From NCBI GenBank assembly GCA_009594865.1, contig VOPT01000033.1, positions 86,972-150,971 of the forward strand: DNA of 64,000 nucleotides. Reading direction: 5' to 3'. A model generated the notes under the pieces. The model searched no databases. It saw only the letters and a program-made list of their open reading frames with translations, and was not told the DNA's origin. The stretch is from Nitrospira sp. (GTDB lineage Bacteria > Nitrospirota > Nitrospiria > Nitrospirales > Nitrospiraceae). The translations under genes were made by a program, and so were the position numbers. The stretch's first letter is position 1. Every line of letters starts with the position of its first letter. This document shows, one piece after another, positions 20,114-29,116 of the stretch.

Positions 20114-20635
20114 TTATTTCTCCGATTCGGTGGCCGCGCTCCGGAGTGCCTCCAACACCGCGAGAATCTCCGTCGGCCTGGGAGGGCATCCGGCGATACG
20201 GACATCAACCGGAATATGGCGTTCGACCGGACCCGTCACCGCGTAACTGCCCTTGAACACTCCGCAATGGATCGCGCAATCTCCCAGCGCAATGACGAGC
20301 TTCGGATCGGCGGTCTGTTTATAGACGTCCTTTAACGGTCGCTCCATGTTCACGGTCACCGGGCCGGTCACCACCAACGCATCGGTGTGTCGCGGCGACG
20401 CGGCGATCTCCACGCCGAAGCGCTCCACGTCATAGACGGGATTGGCCAGCGCATTCATTTCCATCTCGCAGGCATTGCACGACCCGGTGTCCACCTCCCG
20501 GATCGTGAGGGACCGCCTGAACGGCTTGGCCTTGTCGATCGCCTCCCGGCTCACCGGCTCAGAGAGCGCCTTCGCCGCAGGAAATTGCCCCGTCACAACA
20601 CCGGTCGCGAGACTCTTCTTAATGATCCGAAACAT
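20114..20635 (-). CDS. hyfI: Hydrogenase-4/complex I-like small subunit (HyfI/NuoB type)
   Basis: A 173-residue iron-sulfur subunit. The four ligands of the proximal [4Fe-4S] cluster are present: Cys53 and Cys56 (SCNACEMEM), Cys120 (GDCAIHCGVF) and Cys150 (AGCPPRPTE). This is the HycG/HyfI/NuoB pattern, so electrons can pass to or from the large subunit. It is the last gene of a six-gene minus-strand operon that otherwise encodes a HyfG-like large subunit and four membrane subunits. A 84-bp gap separates it from the large subunit. Confidence 0.88.
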   Translation of the reverse strand: MFRIIKKSLATGVVTGQFPAAKALSEPVSREAIDKAKPFRRSLTIREVDTGSCNACEMEMNALANPVYDVERFGVEIAASPRHTDALVVTGPVTVNMERPLKDVYKQTADPKLVIALGDCAIHCGVFKGSYAVTGPVERHIPVDVRIAGCPPRPTEILAVLEALRSAATESEK

Positions 20636-20719
20636 GGCGCCTCCTTAGCCGTCAGCAGTCAGCGATCAGGTCGCCGCTCGGAACCGGCTGCTCAGCGCGG
20701 ATTGCTGAAGGCTGATTTC

Positions 20720-22312
20720 TCACAGATCATTGCCTGCATAGGACAAATTGAAGCTCTTATTGATCAACGGAAAATCCGGCACGATGTTCCCCAGCGCCGC
20801 CCACTGAATGGCCGGCCAATGCACGAAGGACGGGTCCCGGACCTTGCATCGGTGAATCCGCCCCTCTTCTGCCGCCATGACGACATACAGGATTTCGCCG
20901 CGCCAGCCTTCGACGGCTGATATCGCCCACTGGCCGGGCGTCGGAGCCTCAACCGACTGCGTGGTCAGCGGGCCCATCGGCAATTGGCGATGAAGCGCAT
21001 GGATCAGACGGATCGAATCATGCACTTCATCCAGGCGCACCCGCATACGGGCGCGGACATCTCCGTAGCGATAGACAGCCACCGTCGGTTGACACTCGTG
21101 ATACGCGGCAAATGGCCGATCTCGACGAAGATCCCGATCGATACCGGACGCGCGGCCCACAACCCCCATGACGGCATGGTCCCACGCGATACCTTCCGAC
21201 AGCACGCCCGTGCTCTCCAACCGTTCGGTCAGAGAGGCATTCGCAAAAAGAATTTTTTCAATCCCGGCAAACTCCTGCTCGATGGCATGTAATTCCGCAT
21301 CGATCTGCGACAACTGCACGCCGGAGAGATCCCTCGACACGCCTCCGACCATATTCACCCCCCGCAGAAAACGTGAGCCGGTCAGGCGGTCGTTCAGCTG
21401 CATGAGCTGTTCTTTCATCCGGCCGCAGTGGGCATGCGCCAGGGCATAGGCCGTATCGTTACAGATAGCGCCGACATCGCCGATGTGATTGTGTAACCGC
21501 TCGAGCTCCAGAAAAAGACTGCGCAGATATCGGGCTCGCGGCGGCACCGTCATCCCCAACAGTGTCTCGACCGCCTGACAATAGGCCACACTATGGCCGA
21601 CCGAGGTATCGCCTGAGACCCGCTCTGCAAGCGGCACGGCCTCCGTCAGGCGCTGTTGCTCAAATAGTTTTTCCACCCCGCGATGCTTCCAGAAATGCCG
21701 CACTTCGAGTTGCAGGATCGGTTCGCCCGCCACCGACAACCGGAAATGGCCCGCTTCGATGATGCCTGCGTGGATCGGTCCGACAGGAATTTCGAACACC
21801 CCCTCGCCGTGCATTTTCCTGTATGCGTATTCTCCCTGCACGCGCTCCAGCAGCTGGTCCCACACAAAGTCCTTCTTCAGTGGATGCGATCCCTTCGGCC
21901 AATGTTCATGCCGAACCAACCGCCGCATATCCGGATGTCCCACAGGGATCAGGCCGAAGAGATCGCGGATCTCCCGTTCGTACCACTTCGCCGCATGCAC
22001 CACCGGCGTGATCGACGCAAACTCGCGTTCGTCCCCTGCGAGATCCACCGACAGCAGCAGCCAGTCTTTCCGTTCCGCCAATGTGAACAGATAACAGATT
22101 TCATAACGGGCTTCGCGGGGACGATGATCGACGGCCCACAACAAGGAGAGCGAGCCGAGCACCTGCGGGTCTGTGTGGATATAGCGGGCGACCGCCGGCA
22201 CGTCCTGCTTGTGCAGGCGCAGCATCGGCACGCCCTGCACCGAGCCGACTTGCATGACAGCCTGTGGAAAAGCCTCCTGCACTCGCGCGACTGCGGTCTG
22301 GCCATCCGGCAT
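20720..22312 (-). CDS. hyfG: Hydrogenase-4-like large subunit, NuoC-NuoD fusion lacking NiFe ligands
   Basis: A 530-residue fusion: a NuoC-like N-terminus (about 1-175, ending WYEREIRDLFGLIPVGHPDMRRL) and a NuoD/HycE-like remainder. In true group 4 [NiFe] hydrogenases two CxxC pairs hold nickel. Here the first site reads AERVSGDTSVGHSVAYC, with no CxxC, and the C-terminal site reads KVRDPSFVHWPAIQ instead of DPCxxC. The protein therefore cannot bind a NiFe centre and is more like complex I. ATG 22312 starts the family match; the gene begins 5 bp after hyfF. Confidence 0.88.
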   Translation of the reverse strand: MPDGQTAVARVQEAFPQAVMQVGSVQGVPMLRLHKQDVPAVARYIHTDPQVLGSLSLLWAVDHRPREARYEICYLFTLAERKDWLLLSVDLAGDEREFASITPVVHAAKWYEREIRDLFGLIPVGHPDMRRLVRHEHWPKGSHPLKKDFVWDQLLERVQGEYAYRKMHGEGVFEIPVGPIHAGIIEAGHFRLSVAGEPILQLEVRHFWKHRGVEKLFEQQRLTEAVPLAERVSGDTSVGHSVAYCQAVETLLGMTVPPRARYLRSLFLELERLHNHIGDVGAICNDTAYALAHAHCGRMKEQLMQLNDRLTGSRFLRGVNMVGGVSRDLSGVQLSQIDAELHAIEQEFAGIEKILFANASLTERLESTGVLSEGIAWDHAVMGVVGRASGIDRDLRRDRPFAAYHECQPTVAVYRYGDVRARMRVRLDEVHDSIRLIHALHRQLPMGPLTTQSVEAPTPGQWAISAVEGWRGEILYVVMAAEEGRIHRCKVRDPSFVHWPAIQWAALGNIVPDFPLINKSFNLSYAGNDL

Positions 22313-22317
22313 CGAGG

Positions 22318-23850
22318 TCACCTCACCACAATCACGTGGACGGCCCTGGTCACCAATGTCCGCAACGACTCGGGAATCATGACGCTCAAGCCAACCAACG
22401 CCGCGATCATGGCCAAGACCGGCACATGGCCGACAGTCCAGCGTTCGCCCCGAGTGATCCCGTCTTGCGGAGTGCCCCACACCATCGCGCCGATGCGCGC
22501 CATCATGCCACCGAACAGGACGACGCCGAAAAATAAAAAGACGCCGACGAGACCAAGACTCCGCATTTCATCCGAGACCGTCACCGCCACGAATCGACCG
22601 ACATGCATCGTATCGGACGCAAAATTCTGGGCGGAGAGTGCCGACACGACCAACAACTCGCTCACGAACGGCGAAAAGGGAGGCAGCCCGACCAGGGCAA
22701 ACCCGGCCGCAAGGGTCGCCACTGCCGTAATCGGTTGCGACCTGGCGAGCCCTCGTACATTCTCGATTTCCAACGAGTCGTATCGCCGATGGATATTGCC
22801 CGCGGCAAAAAATGCCAGCGCCTTGGCCAATGCATGATTGAGCAAATGAAACAGGCCCCCGAAAGTGCCGACCAACCCGCCTACTCCAAACCCGAGCATG
22901 GCCAGCCCCATATGCTCAATGCTCGAATAGGCAAACAGCCGCTTGTAATTGTGCTGAAGGAGAATGAACAGCGAGGCCACCACAAACGACACGAACCCGA
23001 ACGTGAGCAGCAGATTACCGGTAAACTGAGGCGGGAGCGCCTGGTCGACGAGCGCCTTACTGCGCAGCACCGTATACACCGCCACCGTTTCCAGCACCCC
23101 GGCCAACATCGCCGCAACCGGTGCGGGCGCTTCCGTGTAGGCATCCGGCAACCAGGTATGCATGGGTACCAAGCCGACCTTCGTGCCGTACCCGACGAGA
23201 ATGAAGAGAAACGCCAGCTTGAGGACGTTCGGATCCAACCGATCCGCTACCCCGATCAGGTCGGTCACGTTCAACGCCGAACTGGCATCGCCGAGCACCC
23301 GCACCGACGAGTAATAGGTGAGCACGACGCCGAACAGGGCGAGCGCGATCCCCACCGAGCAGAGAATCAAATATTTCCAGCCGGCTTCCAGGGATTCCTT
23401 GCGTCGGAAAAAGGCGATCAGGAAAGTCGTGGCCAGCGTCGTGCCCTCCACCGCTACCCATTGCACGCCCAGGCTATTGGCCATCGTCGCGGCCACCATG
23501 GCGAACAGAAACATATGAAACAGGAAGAAGAAGACCCCCAGGTGCTTCGGTGCGATCACGCCCCTGGCGACCTGCTCATCCATATACGACCACATGTACA
23601 GCGAGCAGGACAGTCCGATGGCCGTGATGATGATGAGAATAAAATCCGACAACGCATCCACATACACGAGCGAACCCAACGTCGTGACCGATCCTTCTGC
23701 CAACACCCGTTTGGTCAAGAAGGTCTCGGCGACGGCTAATCCCAGCATGGTCGCAAAATTGACGGCGTGCAGCAGCCGCGCACGATGGATCACCAGGCTC
23801 AGCAACCCGGCGAGAACCGGCCCTGCCAACAATACGATCACCGGCCACAT
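22318..23850 (-). CDS. hyfF: Hydrogenase-4-like membrane subunit HyfF (antiporter-type, NuoN/NuoM-like)
   Basis: A 510-residue polytopic membrane protein with about fourteen hydrophobic segments. It carries the antiporter-type blocks TYYSSVRVLG, KVGLVPMHTWLPDAYTEAP (with the conserved lysine/proline helix) and FAYSSIEHMGLAMLGFG, followed by a histidine-bearing LFHLLNHALAKALAFFAAG. These subunits carry the proton- or sodium-pumping channels in complex I relatives. It lies between hyfE and hyfG in the operon with short spacings. Confidence 0.9.
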   Translation of the reverse strand: MWPVIVLLAGPVLAGLLSLVIHRARLLHAVNFATMLGLAVAETFLTKRVLAEGSVTTLGSLVYVDALSDFILIIITAIGLSCSLYMWSYMDEQVARGVIAPKHLGVFFFLFHMFLFAMVAATMANSLGVQWVAVEGTTLATTFLIAFFRRKESLEAGWKYLILCSVGIALALFGVVLTYYSSVRVLGDASSALNVTDLIGVADRLDPNVLKLAFLFILVGYGTKVGLVPMHTWLPDAYTEAPAPVAAMLAGVLETVAVYTVLRSKALVDQALPPQFTGNLLLTFGFVSFVVASLFILLQHNYKRLFAYSSIEHMGLAMLGFGVGGLVGTFGGLFHLLNHALAKALAFFAAGNIHRRYDSLEIENVRGLARSQPITAVATLAAGFALVGLPPFSPFVSELLVVSALSAQNFASDTMHVGRFVAVTVSDEMRSLGLVGVFLFFGVVLFGGMMARIGAMVWGTPQDGITRGERWTVGHVPVLAMIAALVGLSVMIPESLRTLVTRAVHVIVVR

Positions 23851-23886
23851 GGGACACCTGTTCGCGAGTACTCCATCATCACATCG

Positions 23887-24552
23887 TTATTCCTTCAACA
23901 CTGTTAATTCGCTCGTATCCACGCTATCGAAGGCATCCTGCAGCCGATGGGTGTAAATGCCCGCGATCAGGCCCGCCACGAGCACGTCAAAAAACACGCC
24001 TAACTCGACGATCAACGGCATGCCATAGGCTGCTGCCGTCGTTCCCAGGAAGACGCCGTTCTCCATCACCAGAAACCCGACCATTTGCGTCACGGCTTTC
24101 TTCCGGGCGATCATCGTGAACAATCCGATCAAGATGATGGCGAGAGCCAGGGCCAGGGAATCGCGAGTCAGGAGATACCCTAGCGGAATAATGGGCTGCG
24201 TGATAAAAAATGCCACCACCACAAGTCCGCCGCAGATCAGCAGCCCGGCCGGAATGTTGATGTTCATGACGAGTTCCCGTGACACATTCAGCCGTTCGAT
24301 GACCTTTCGAAGAATGCGCGGCAACACGATCACTTTGATGACCACCGTCAGGGCCGCGGCTAGATAGATGTGCCGGTGCCCGGTCAGGAAGGCGACCAGC
24401 GCCGCGGTGGTCGCCAAAAAGAACGACTGCAACGCGAACAGATCGACGCAGGCCGAGAGCCGCCGCTGCGCCACGATGGCGAAGCAACTCAACAGGAGCA
24501 ATACTGAGCAGAGATCGACGAGCTGCGATCCAAGCTGTGTGGATTCCGACAT
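23887..24552 (-). CDS. hyfE: Hydrogenase-4-like membrane subunit HyfE
   Basis: A 221-residue membrane protein with six to seven hydrophobic helices, in the order found in HyfE: a short N-terminal part, then a NuoK-like core (LGYLLTRDSLALALAIILIG, followed by KKAVTQMVGFLVMENGVFL with the functional glutamate). It ends GVFFDVLVAGLIAGIYTHRL, as expected for the family. ATG 24552 is used because upstream codons overlap hyfC and lack hydrophobic content. The operon order is hyfB, hyfC, hyfE, hyfF, hyfG, hyfI. Confidence 0.87.
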   Translation of the reverse strand: MSESTQLGSQLVDLCSVLLLLSCFAIVAQRRLSACVDLFALQSFFLATTAALVAFLTGHRHIYLAAALTVVIKVIVLPRILRKVIERLNVSRELVMNINIPAGLLICGGLVVVAFFITQPIIPLGYLLTRDSLALALAIILIGLFTMIARKKAVTQMVGFLVMENGVFLGTTAAAYGMPLIVELGVFFDVLVAGLIAGIYTHRLQDAFDSVDTSELTVLKE

Positions 24553-24556
24553 CGCC

Positions 24557-25525
24557 TTACCCTCGCAACGTGTAGAAGAATACCAAGGCGAGCAGCGCCA
24601 GGATGAAGGCTGAACCGAGCAGTTCCGGCACACGAAACAGCCGCAACTTCGCGAACATCGATTCAATCACCCCGATGATGACCGCCAACCCCGTCACTTT
24701 GACGATATACACTGCCACGCCAGTCGCCAAGGCTAATGGCGTCGCCTCCGTCGCAATCCCCCACGGCGCGAACACGTTGACGAGCAACGTCAGGAACACC
24801 AGCAGCTTGATTCCCGCCGCCCACTCCATCAACGCCAGGTACCGGCCGGAGTATTCCAGCAACATGGCCTCATGGATCATCGTCAGCTCCAGATGCGTTG
24901 CCGGATTGTCCACCGGCACGCGCCCGGTCTCCGCCAAGGTCACGATAAACATCGCGGCCAGAGCCATGAGGTGGGCGGGCGGCGCCAGCACCATGCCTTC
25001 CAGCAACGCCGACTGGTGCACGATCGTACTCAGATTGGTCGACCCGGCCGTCAGGGCAATGGCCAGGATCGACAGAATCATCGCCGGTTCGGCCAGCGTC
25101 GCCACAATGGCCTCTCGACTGCTCCCCATTCCGCCAAACGCCGATCCGGCGTCCAAGCCGGCCAAAATCAGGAAAAACGTCCCCAAGGCCAGCAGATACA
25201 CCAGCGCAATAATGTTGCCGGCAAAATTGAGCGGCGTGTGGGAGATGAACACCGGCATCAACAGCCCGGCCGCCACCGTCGACGCGAAGACAATGTAGGG
25301 CGCAGCCGTAAAAATCCACGAGGTGGTGGAGGAGATCACCGGTTGTTTGTCGAACAGCTTGGCCAAATCGGCATAGGGCTGCAACAGACTCGCACCACGA
25401 CGGCATTGAAGACGGGCGTTGACTTTCCGGATCACGCCGACGATGAACGGAGAGAGGGCGAGCAGCATGATGAGCTGCATGACGACGAACCCGATCTGAA
25501 GCATCACCTGCACGTCTGTCTTCAC
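24557..25525 (-). CDS. hyfC: Hydrogenase-4-like membrane subunit HyfC (NuoH-like)
   Basis: A 322-residue membrane protein of the NuoH/HyfC family with eight or so transmembrane helices. The soluble-arm contact region is RCRRGASLLQPYADLAKLF-like (NARLQCRRGASLLQPYADL) and the conserved acidic block is ETGRVPVDNPATHLELTMIHE, both typical of the quinone-site subunit. It connects the peripheral arm (HyfG, HyfI) with the antiporter-like subunits. It ends 4 bp before hyfE. Confidence 0.9.
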   Translation of the reverse strand: MKTDVQVMLQIGFVVMQLIMLLALSPFIVGVIRKVNARLQCRRGASLLQPYADLAKLFDKQPVISSTTSWIFTAAPYIVFASTVAAGLLMPVFISHTPLNFAGNIIALVYLLALGTFFLILAGLDAGSAFGGMGSSREAIVATLAEPAMILSILAIALTAGSTNLSTIVHQSALLEGMVLAPPAHLMALAAMFIVTLAETGRVPVDNPATHLELTMIHEAMLLEYSGRYLALMEWAAGIKLLVFLTLLVNVFAPWGIATEATPLALATGVAVYIVKVTGLAVIIGVIESMFAKLRLFRVPELLGSAFILALLALVFFYTLRG

Positions 25526-25576
25526 CCGTCCCCTTACTGACGGCTCGTCACTGTGGACGTCCTCTTCTGTCAGAAG

Positions 25577-27601
25577 CTACCCTGCCCAGAGCAACAACAG
25601 CACCAGCGTCACAAAAATATAGGTCAGGTAGAGATGGAGGCTGCCGGCCTGAATGACGCGCAGACGCTCCGCCGCTCCCAGCAGCGCGGTGACGACCGGC
25701 CGGTACAGATACTGTTCGATGAGCGGCTCAATGGTACTGTGGAATCGCTGATGCCGGATGAAGTACTTCGACTGCTCCAGAAATTCTTGCTCCAACTTCA
25801 CCGTCGGCTGATAGATCGTCTCGAACACCTGCTTGATCGGTTGCACGAAGCCGGTCGCGGTATATTCCATCCGCGGCGTGAGCGGCAGGCCACATCCCCA
25901 TGTTTTGGAATAACGCGCCGGCGTCTTCTTCCTGAGCAGCCGGGCGATCGCCAGTCCCAGCCCAGCGGCACCGACGAGCAATGCCGCCAGAACCGGCGTC
26001 GAAATACTGGAGAATTCCACCGTCACCGGCGCGACCACCCATCCATCGAGCGCCAACACTTTTCCGCTGATCGTCACTCCCGTGAACGGAGCGGTCACCC
26101 GATCCAACAGGGGAACGACCAGCATGGGCGCTAGGCCCAACAGCCCACAGCTCGTCGCCAGGAAGCCCATCCCGATTCGCATCGATACCGGCACTTCCAC
26201 GGCATGCCGGGCCTGAGGGCTGCGGGGCTGCGCCAGAAACGAGAGGCCGAAGGCTTTTGCAAAACAGGCCAACCCCAGTGCGCCCGTCAGCGCGAGAATC
26301 GCGGCGACAATCGGCAACATGAGCTTCAGAAATAACGTCGGCAACTGCACGCTAAGAAACAGGCTCTGAAAGATCAACCATTCGCTGACAAAGCCGCTGG
26401 TGGGCGGAAGCGCCGCAATCGACACGGCCCCGATCAGGAAACAGAGCCCGGTCCAGGGCATGCGCCTGAGCAGGCCCCCGTACTGCTCGATGTTTCTCGT
26501 GTGCGTCGCGAACAGCAGCGACCCGGCTCCGAGGAAGAGCAGCGCTTTGAATGCCGCGTGATTGATGGTGTGGTAGAGTCCGGCGAGCAATCCCAGCGCG
26601 GCCAGTTCGTCCAGGCCATAGGTGTGAAATATCATCCCTGCGCCGATCCCCAACAGAATAATCCCGACGTTTTCCACACTCGAGAATGCGAGCAGGCTTT
26701 TCAAGTCGTGTTCCATGAGTGCATACATGACGCCCAGGAGCGCGGACACCGCGCCGACGCTCAGCACCGTAAAACCCCACCACCAGGGGAACTGTCCCTC
26801 CAAAAAATCGAAGTACACCCGGATCAACCCGTAAATCGCCGTTTTGATCATCACGCCCGACATCAACGCGGAGATGTGAGACGGCGCCGCCGGATGTGCG
26901 TAGGGCAACCAGACGTGCAACGGGACAATACCGGCCTTCGCGCCGAAGCCGATCAATGCCGTGAAAAAGGCGATCGATCGCAAGCCTTCGGGCAACCGCT
27001 GGTCAGGATGCCGAAACGCTTCAAAAGAGAAGGAACCGGATTCTTGAGCAAAGAGCAGGAATGTCAGAATGATGAAGGCCGTTCCGGCATGCGTCATGAT
27101 CAGATAGAACAGCCCGGCCTCACGCACGCCGCGCCGCTCATGCTCCGTCACCACCAGAACGTAAGACAGCAGGGACATCACTTCCCAGACGATGAGGAAG
27201 AAGAACCCGTTGTCGGCCAGGACCACCAGGGTCATGGAGAGCAAGAATCCATTGAGGAGGGAACCGAGCAGGCCGACCGATACGCGACCGGTGAACTCGC
27301 GCACATAGCCATAGGCGTACATCGAGGCGGCCAGCCCGACCAGTGAAATAGTCAGGACGAAAAACGCCGCCAGCGGATCAAGGCGCAGCGCACACGTGAG
27401 ATAGGGGATGTTAGAGGGAACGGAAATCGTCAGTGGTTGGGCCGCGAAGAGTCCGCCAAGCCCCAGGGCAATGCCGGCCGAGCCGCCCGCAGCGGCACTA
27501 CTATGGGCCAGACTATTCTGAAGATGCGGGCGTGATGTGCAAAGGGGAAGCAGCCCCCCGAGGAGGTAACAGCCGAGAAGGACGGTCAGGAGGGTGGTCA
27601 T
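25577..27601 (-). CDS. hyfB: Hydrogenase-4-like membrane subunit HyfB (antiporter-type, NuoL-like)
   Basis: A 674-residue antiporter-type subunit, first gene of the operon. Helical segments carry KAGIVPLHVWLPYAHPAAPSH and AFSSVENVGIILLGIGAG, the standard ion-channel blocks, and the NHAAFKALLFLGAGSL helix. The C-terminal 130 residues extend beyond the core (LEQEFLEQSKYFIRHQRFHS, then a final helix), as in HyfB. The operon has no gene for the iron-sulfur ferredoxin subunits HyfA/HyfH, so the electron donor must be encoded elsewhere or be different. Confidence 0.9.
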   Translation of the reverse strand: MTTLLTVLLGCYLLGGLLPLCTSRPHLQNSLAHSSAAAGGSAGIALGLGGLFAAQPLTISVPSNIPYLTCALRLDPLAAFFVLTISLVGLAASMYAYGYVREFTGRVSVGLLGSLLNGFLLSMTLVVLADNGFFFLIVWEVMSLLSYVLVVTEHERRGVREAGLFYLIMTHAGTAFIILTFLLFAQESGSFSFEAFRHPDQRLPEGLRSIAFFTALIGFGAKAGIVPLHVWLPYAHPAAPSHISALMSGVMIKTAIYGLIRVYFDFLEGQFPWWWGFTVLSVGAVSALLGVMYALMEHDLKSLLAFSSVENVGIILLGIGAGMIFHTYGLDELAALGLLAGLYHTINHAAFKALLFLGAGSLLFATHTRNIEQYGGLLRRMPWTGLCFLIGAVSIAALPPTSGFVSEWLIFQSLFLSVQLPTLFLKLMLPIVAAILALTGALGLACFAKAFGLSFLAQPRSPQARHAVEVPVSMRIGMGFLATSCGLLGLAPMLVVPLLDRVTAPFTGVTISGKVLALDGWVVAPVTVEFSSISTPVLAALLVGAAGLGLAIARLLRKKTPARYSKTWGCGLPLTPRMEYTATGFVQPIKQVFETIYQPTVKLEQEFLEQSKYFIRHQRFHSTIEPLIEQYLYRPVVTALLGAAERLRVIQAGSLHLYLTYIFVTLVLLLLWAG

Positions 27602-27625
27602 TACGACACTACCCTCACTCCACGC

Positions 27626-27639
27626 AGCATCGCGATGCT
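27626..27639. promoter_or_regulatory. 14-bp perfect palindrome upstream of hyfB
   Basis: AGCATCGCGATGCT is a perfect palindrome ending 25 bp upstream of the hyfB start codon. A second, looser inverted repeat (CAAGAG, 9 bases, CTCTTG) lies at 27651-27671. A TTGACA-like element is visible on the minus strand near 27680, but I find no convincing -10 partner. The placement suits an operator for the hyf-like operon; the binding protein is unknown. Confidence 0.4.
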
Positions 27640-27847
27640 CACCGAATCATCAAGAGACACGTCAGCTCTTGCAGTTGTCAAAGTACAAGTGAAACGAATG
27701 CCGTATCACCTCTTCATTTATCACCTTCTTGGCCGCTGCGCAACGTATCCGCCGTGAAGGACGCGCTGATGCCAGATCGACTCACGTCAACTGTAGGAGA
27801 ATCTGTCGCGACGGGGGAAGGAGACTGACGGCAAGGCAACTGAGAGG

Positions 27848-28381
27848 TTATTGGCCTGCCTGTCCCAGCACACACCACAATCGCCGGGTGCCGGATTTCT
27901 GATCGGTCACCGCCTGACCGAAAAAGAAACTTTGCTGCCAGGCCACGATGTCGTCCTTGGGATGGGGTGTGGAAGTCCAGTAGATGCCGGACTTGATATT
28001 GTGGAAAGGATGGCCTGCCGGTAGCGAAGGATCCTGCTGCTCGAGATCGACCAAAGTCTTGATTTCATCAATGCTCGGCGCGCGCCAGCCCTGCGTTCCA
28101 CCGACGGTTTTCGTCGCGCAGCGCGCAACGGAGCGGTCCCACACATCAAAAATGTAATCCGGCTCACGCTCCCAGATGAGGCCGCTCGCCGAGTCTTTCA
28201 CCGCCTCGCCATTCAACACCAACGTAAACCGCGAGGCACTCTCTTCCGCATGAAGCATATCCATTGGGAAGCCGGCCCACAGAACACAGCAGCAGGCGGA
28301 CATTCGGCAGAGCATCCAGGCGAGTGACATGCCCGGGAGTGTGCCTGATGTCTCCAAGGTTTTCAAGAATAGGGTCGTCAT
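27848..28381 (-). CDS. DUF1566-domain exported protein
   Basis: A 177-residue protein with a hydrophobic N-terminus (about 15-45) and a mature part that shows the DUF1566 (Lcl C-terminal-like) pattern: VKDSASGLIWEREP, then GWRAPSIDEIKTLVD, FHNIKSGIYWTSTPHP and a closing RRLWCVLGQ. Proteins with this domain are widespread, often secreted, and have no assigned activity. It lies 9 bp after the metalloprotease-like gene on the same strand and may be part of that operon. Confidence 0.78.
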   Translation of the reverse strand: MTTLFLKTLETSGTLPGMSLAWMLCRMSACCCVLWAGFPMDMLHAEESASRFTLVLNGEAVKDSASGLIWEREPDYIFDVWDRSVARCATKTVGGTQGWRAPSIDEIKTLVDLEQQDPSLPAGHPFHNIKSGIYWTSTPHPKDDIVAWQQSFFFGQAVTDQKSGTRRLWCVLGQAGQ

Positions 28382-28390
28382 CGGACGTGC

Positions 28391-29113
28391 CTACCAGTCC
28401 AACCGCCGATATTGCCGCCGGAGCAACACCGCTCCCCACAGCAACGAGCTCAGCATCAGCACCGTACCGATGCCATACGAGAGATGCGCGAGGCGATGGT
28501 CATATTGCAGCCACCCCAACATCGTGAGGAGATTGTTCCAGTCGTGCGCATCCACCTCTTTGCCGGTAAATCCGCCGAGCAGAATCAGATCCATGGCCCG
28601 GGCATCGTTGATATAGGGCGCGACATCCATAAAATTTTCCGCTGTCCACCAGAGCGCCACCGAACCGCCGAACGGGTCACGCGTCTTGACGAGAAAGGTG
28701 CCGAGACAGATCAACGGCATGAGGATCTGCCCGAGACTACCGCCGAGAATCATCATGAAGCGTCCGAAGGGCATGAAGAGCAAGTGCCCGGCCTCATGAA
28801 ACGGCAGATTAATCAGATGCAGGAAGGATTCGCCCGTGTAATTCGTCTCGAGCGGGATGGCGATCAAACGCCAGCCCCACCAAGCTAACAAGGCGAACAT
28901 CAGCACGCGTCCCGCGAAGTAAAAGGGATTGACCGACTCCTCCGTAATGAGGAACCAGTCCTTGGCGAGGCGTGCCCGAGACGATTCGTCAACCGGCGTG
29001 GGTAGCACCGCAGCCGGAGGTGGCAGCCGGTGCATCTTCGCGAAGATGATGCCGCAGCGTACGCAGTCTGCGTTTCCGTCGTCCTGTTCCCATCCACATT
29101 TTGGACAGTGCAT
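28391..29113 (-). CDS. Membrane protein with N-terminal zinc ribbon and HEAGH motif
   Basis: A 240-residue protein. The N-terminus MHCPKCGWEQDDGNADCVRCG is a four-cysteine zinc ribbon (CxxC..CxxC). The rest holds about five hydrophobic helices. Between helices lies FHEAGHLLFMPFGRF, an HExxH motif (His106, Glu107, His110) of the kind used by membrane metallopeptidases, near the membrane face. A later DAPYINDARAMD-like stretch could supply an acidic ligand. The gene begins directly after the site-2 protease stop, with a GTG or ATG start (29116 or 29113). I take it as a probable metalloprotease; substrate unknown. Confidence 0.75.
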   Translation of the reverse strand: MHCPKCGWEQDDGNADCVRCGIIFAKMHRLPPPAAVLPTPVDESSRARLAKDWFLITEESVNPFYFAGRVLMFALLAWWGWRLIAIPLETNYTGESFLHLINLPFHEAGHLLFMPFGRFMMILGGSLGQILMPLICLGTFLVKTRDPFGGSVALWWTAENFMDVAPYINDARAMDLILLGGFTGKEVDAHDWNNLLTMLGWLQYDHRLAHLSYGIGTVLMLSSLLWGAVLLRRQYRRLDW

Positions 29114-29116
29114 CAC

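Noticed and set aside
21463..21478. GTATC-N6-GATAG match to the phased motif.
   Set aside because: One mismatch and inside hyfG; chance hits with one mismatch are expected about twice in a window this size.
20720..22312. Calling the hyf-like operon a true hydrogenase.
   Set aside because: Both nickel-ligand CxxC sites are absent from the large subunit.
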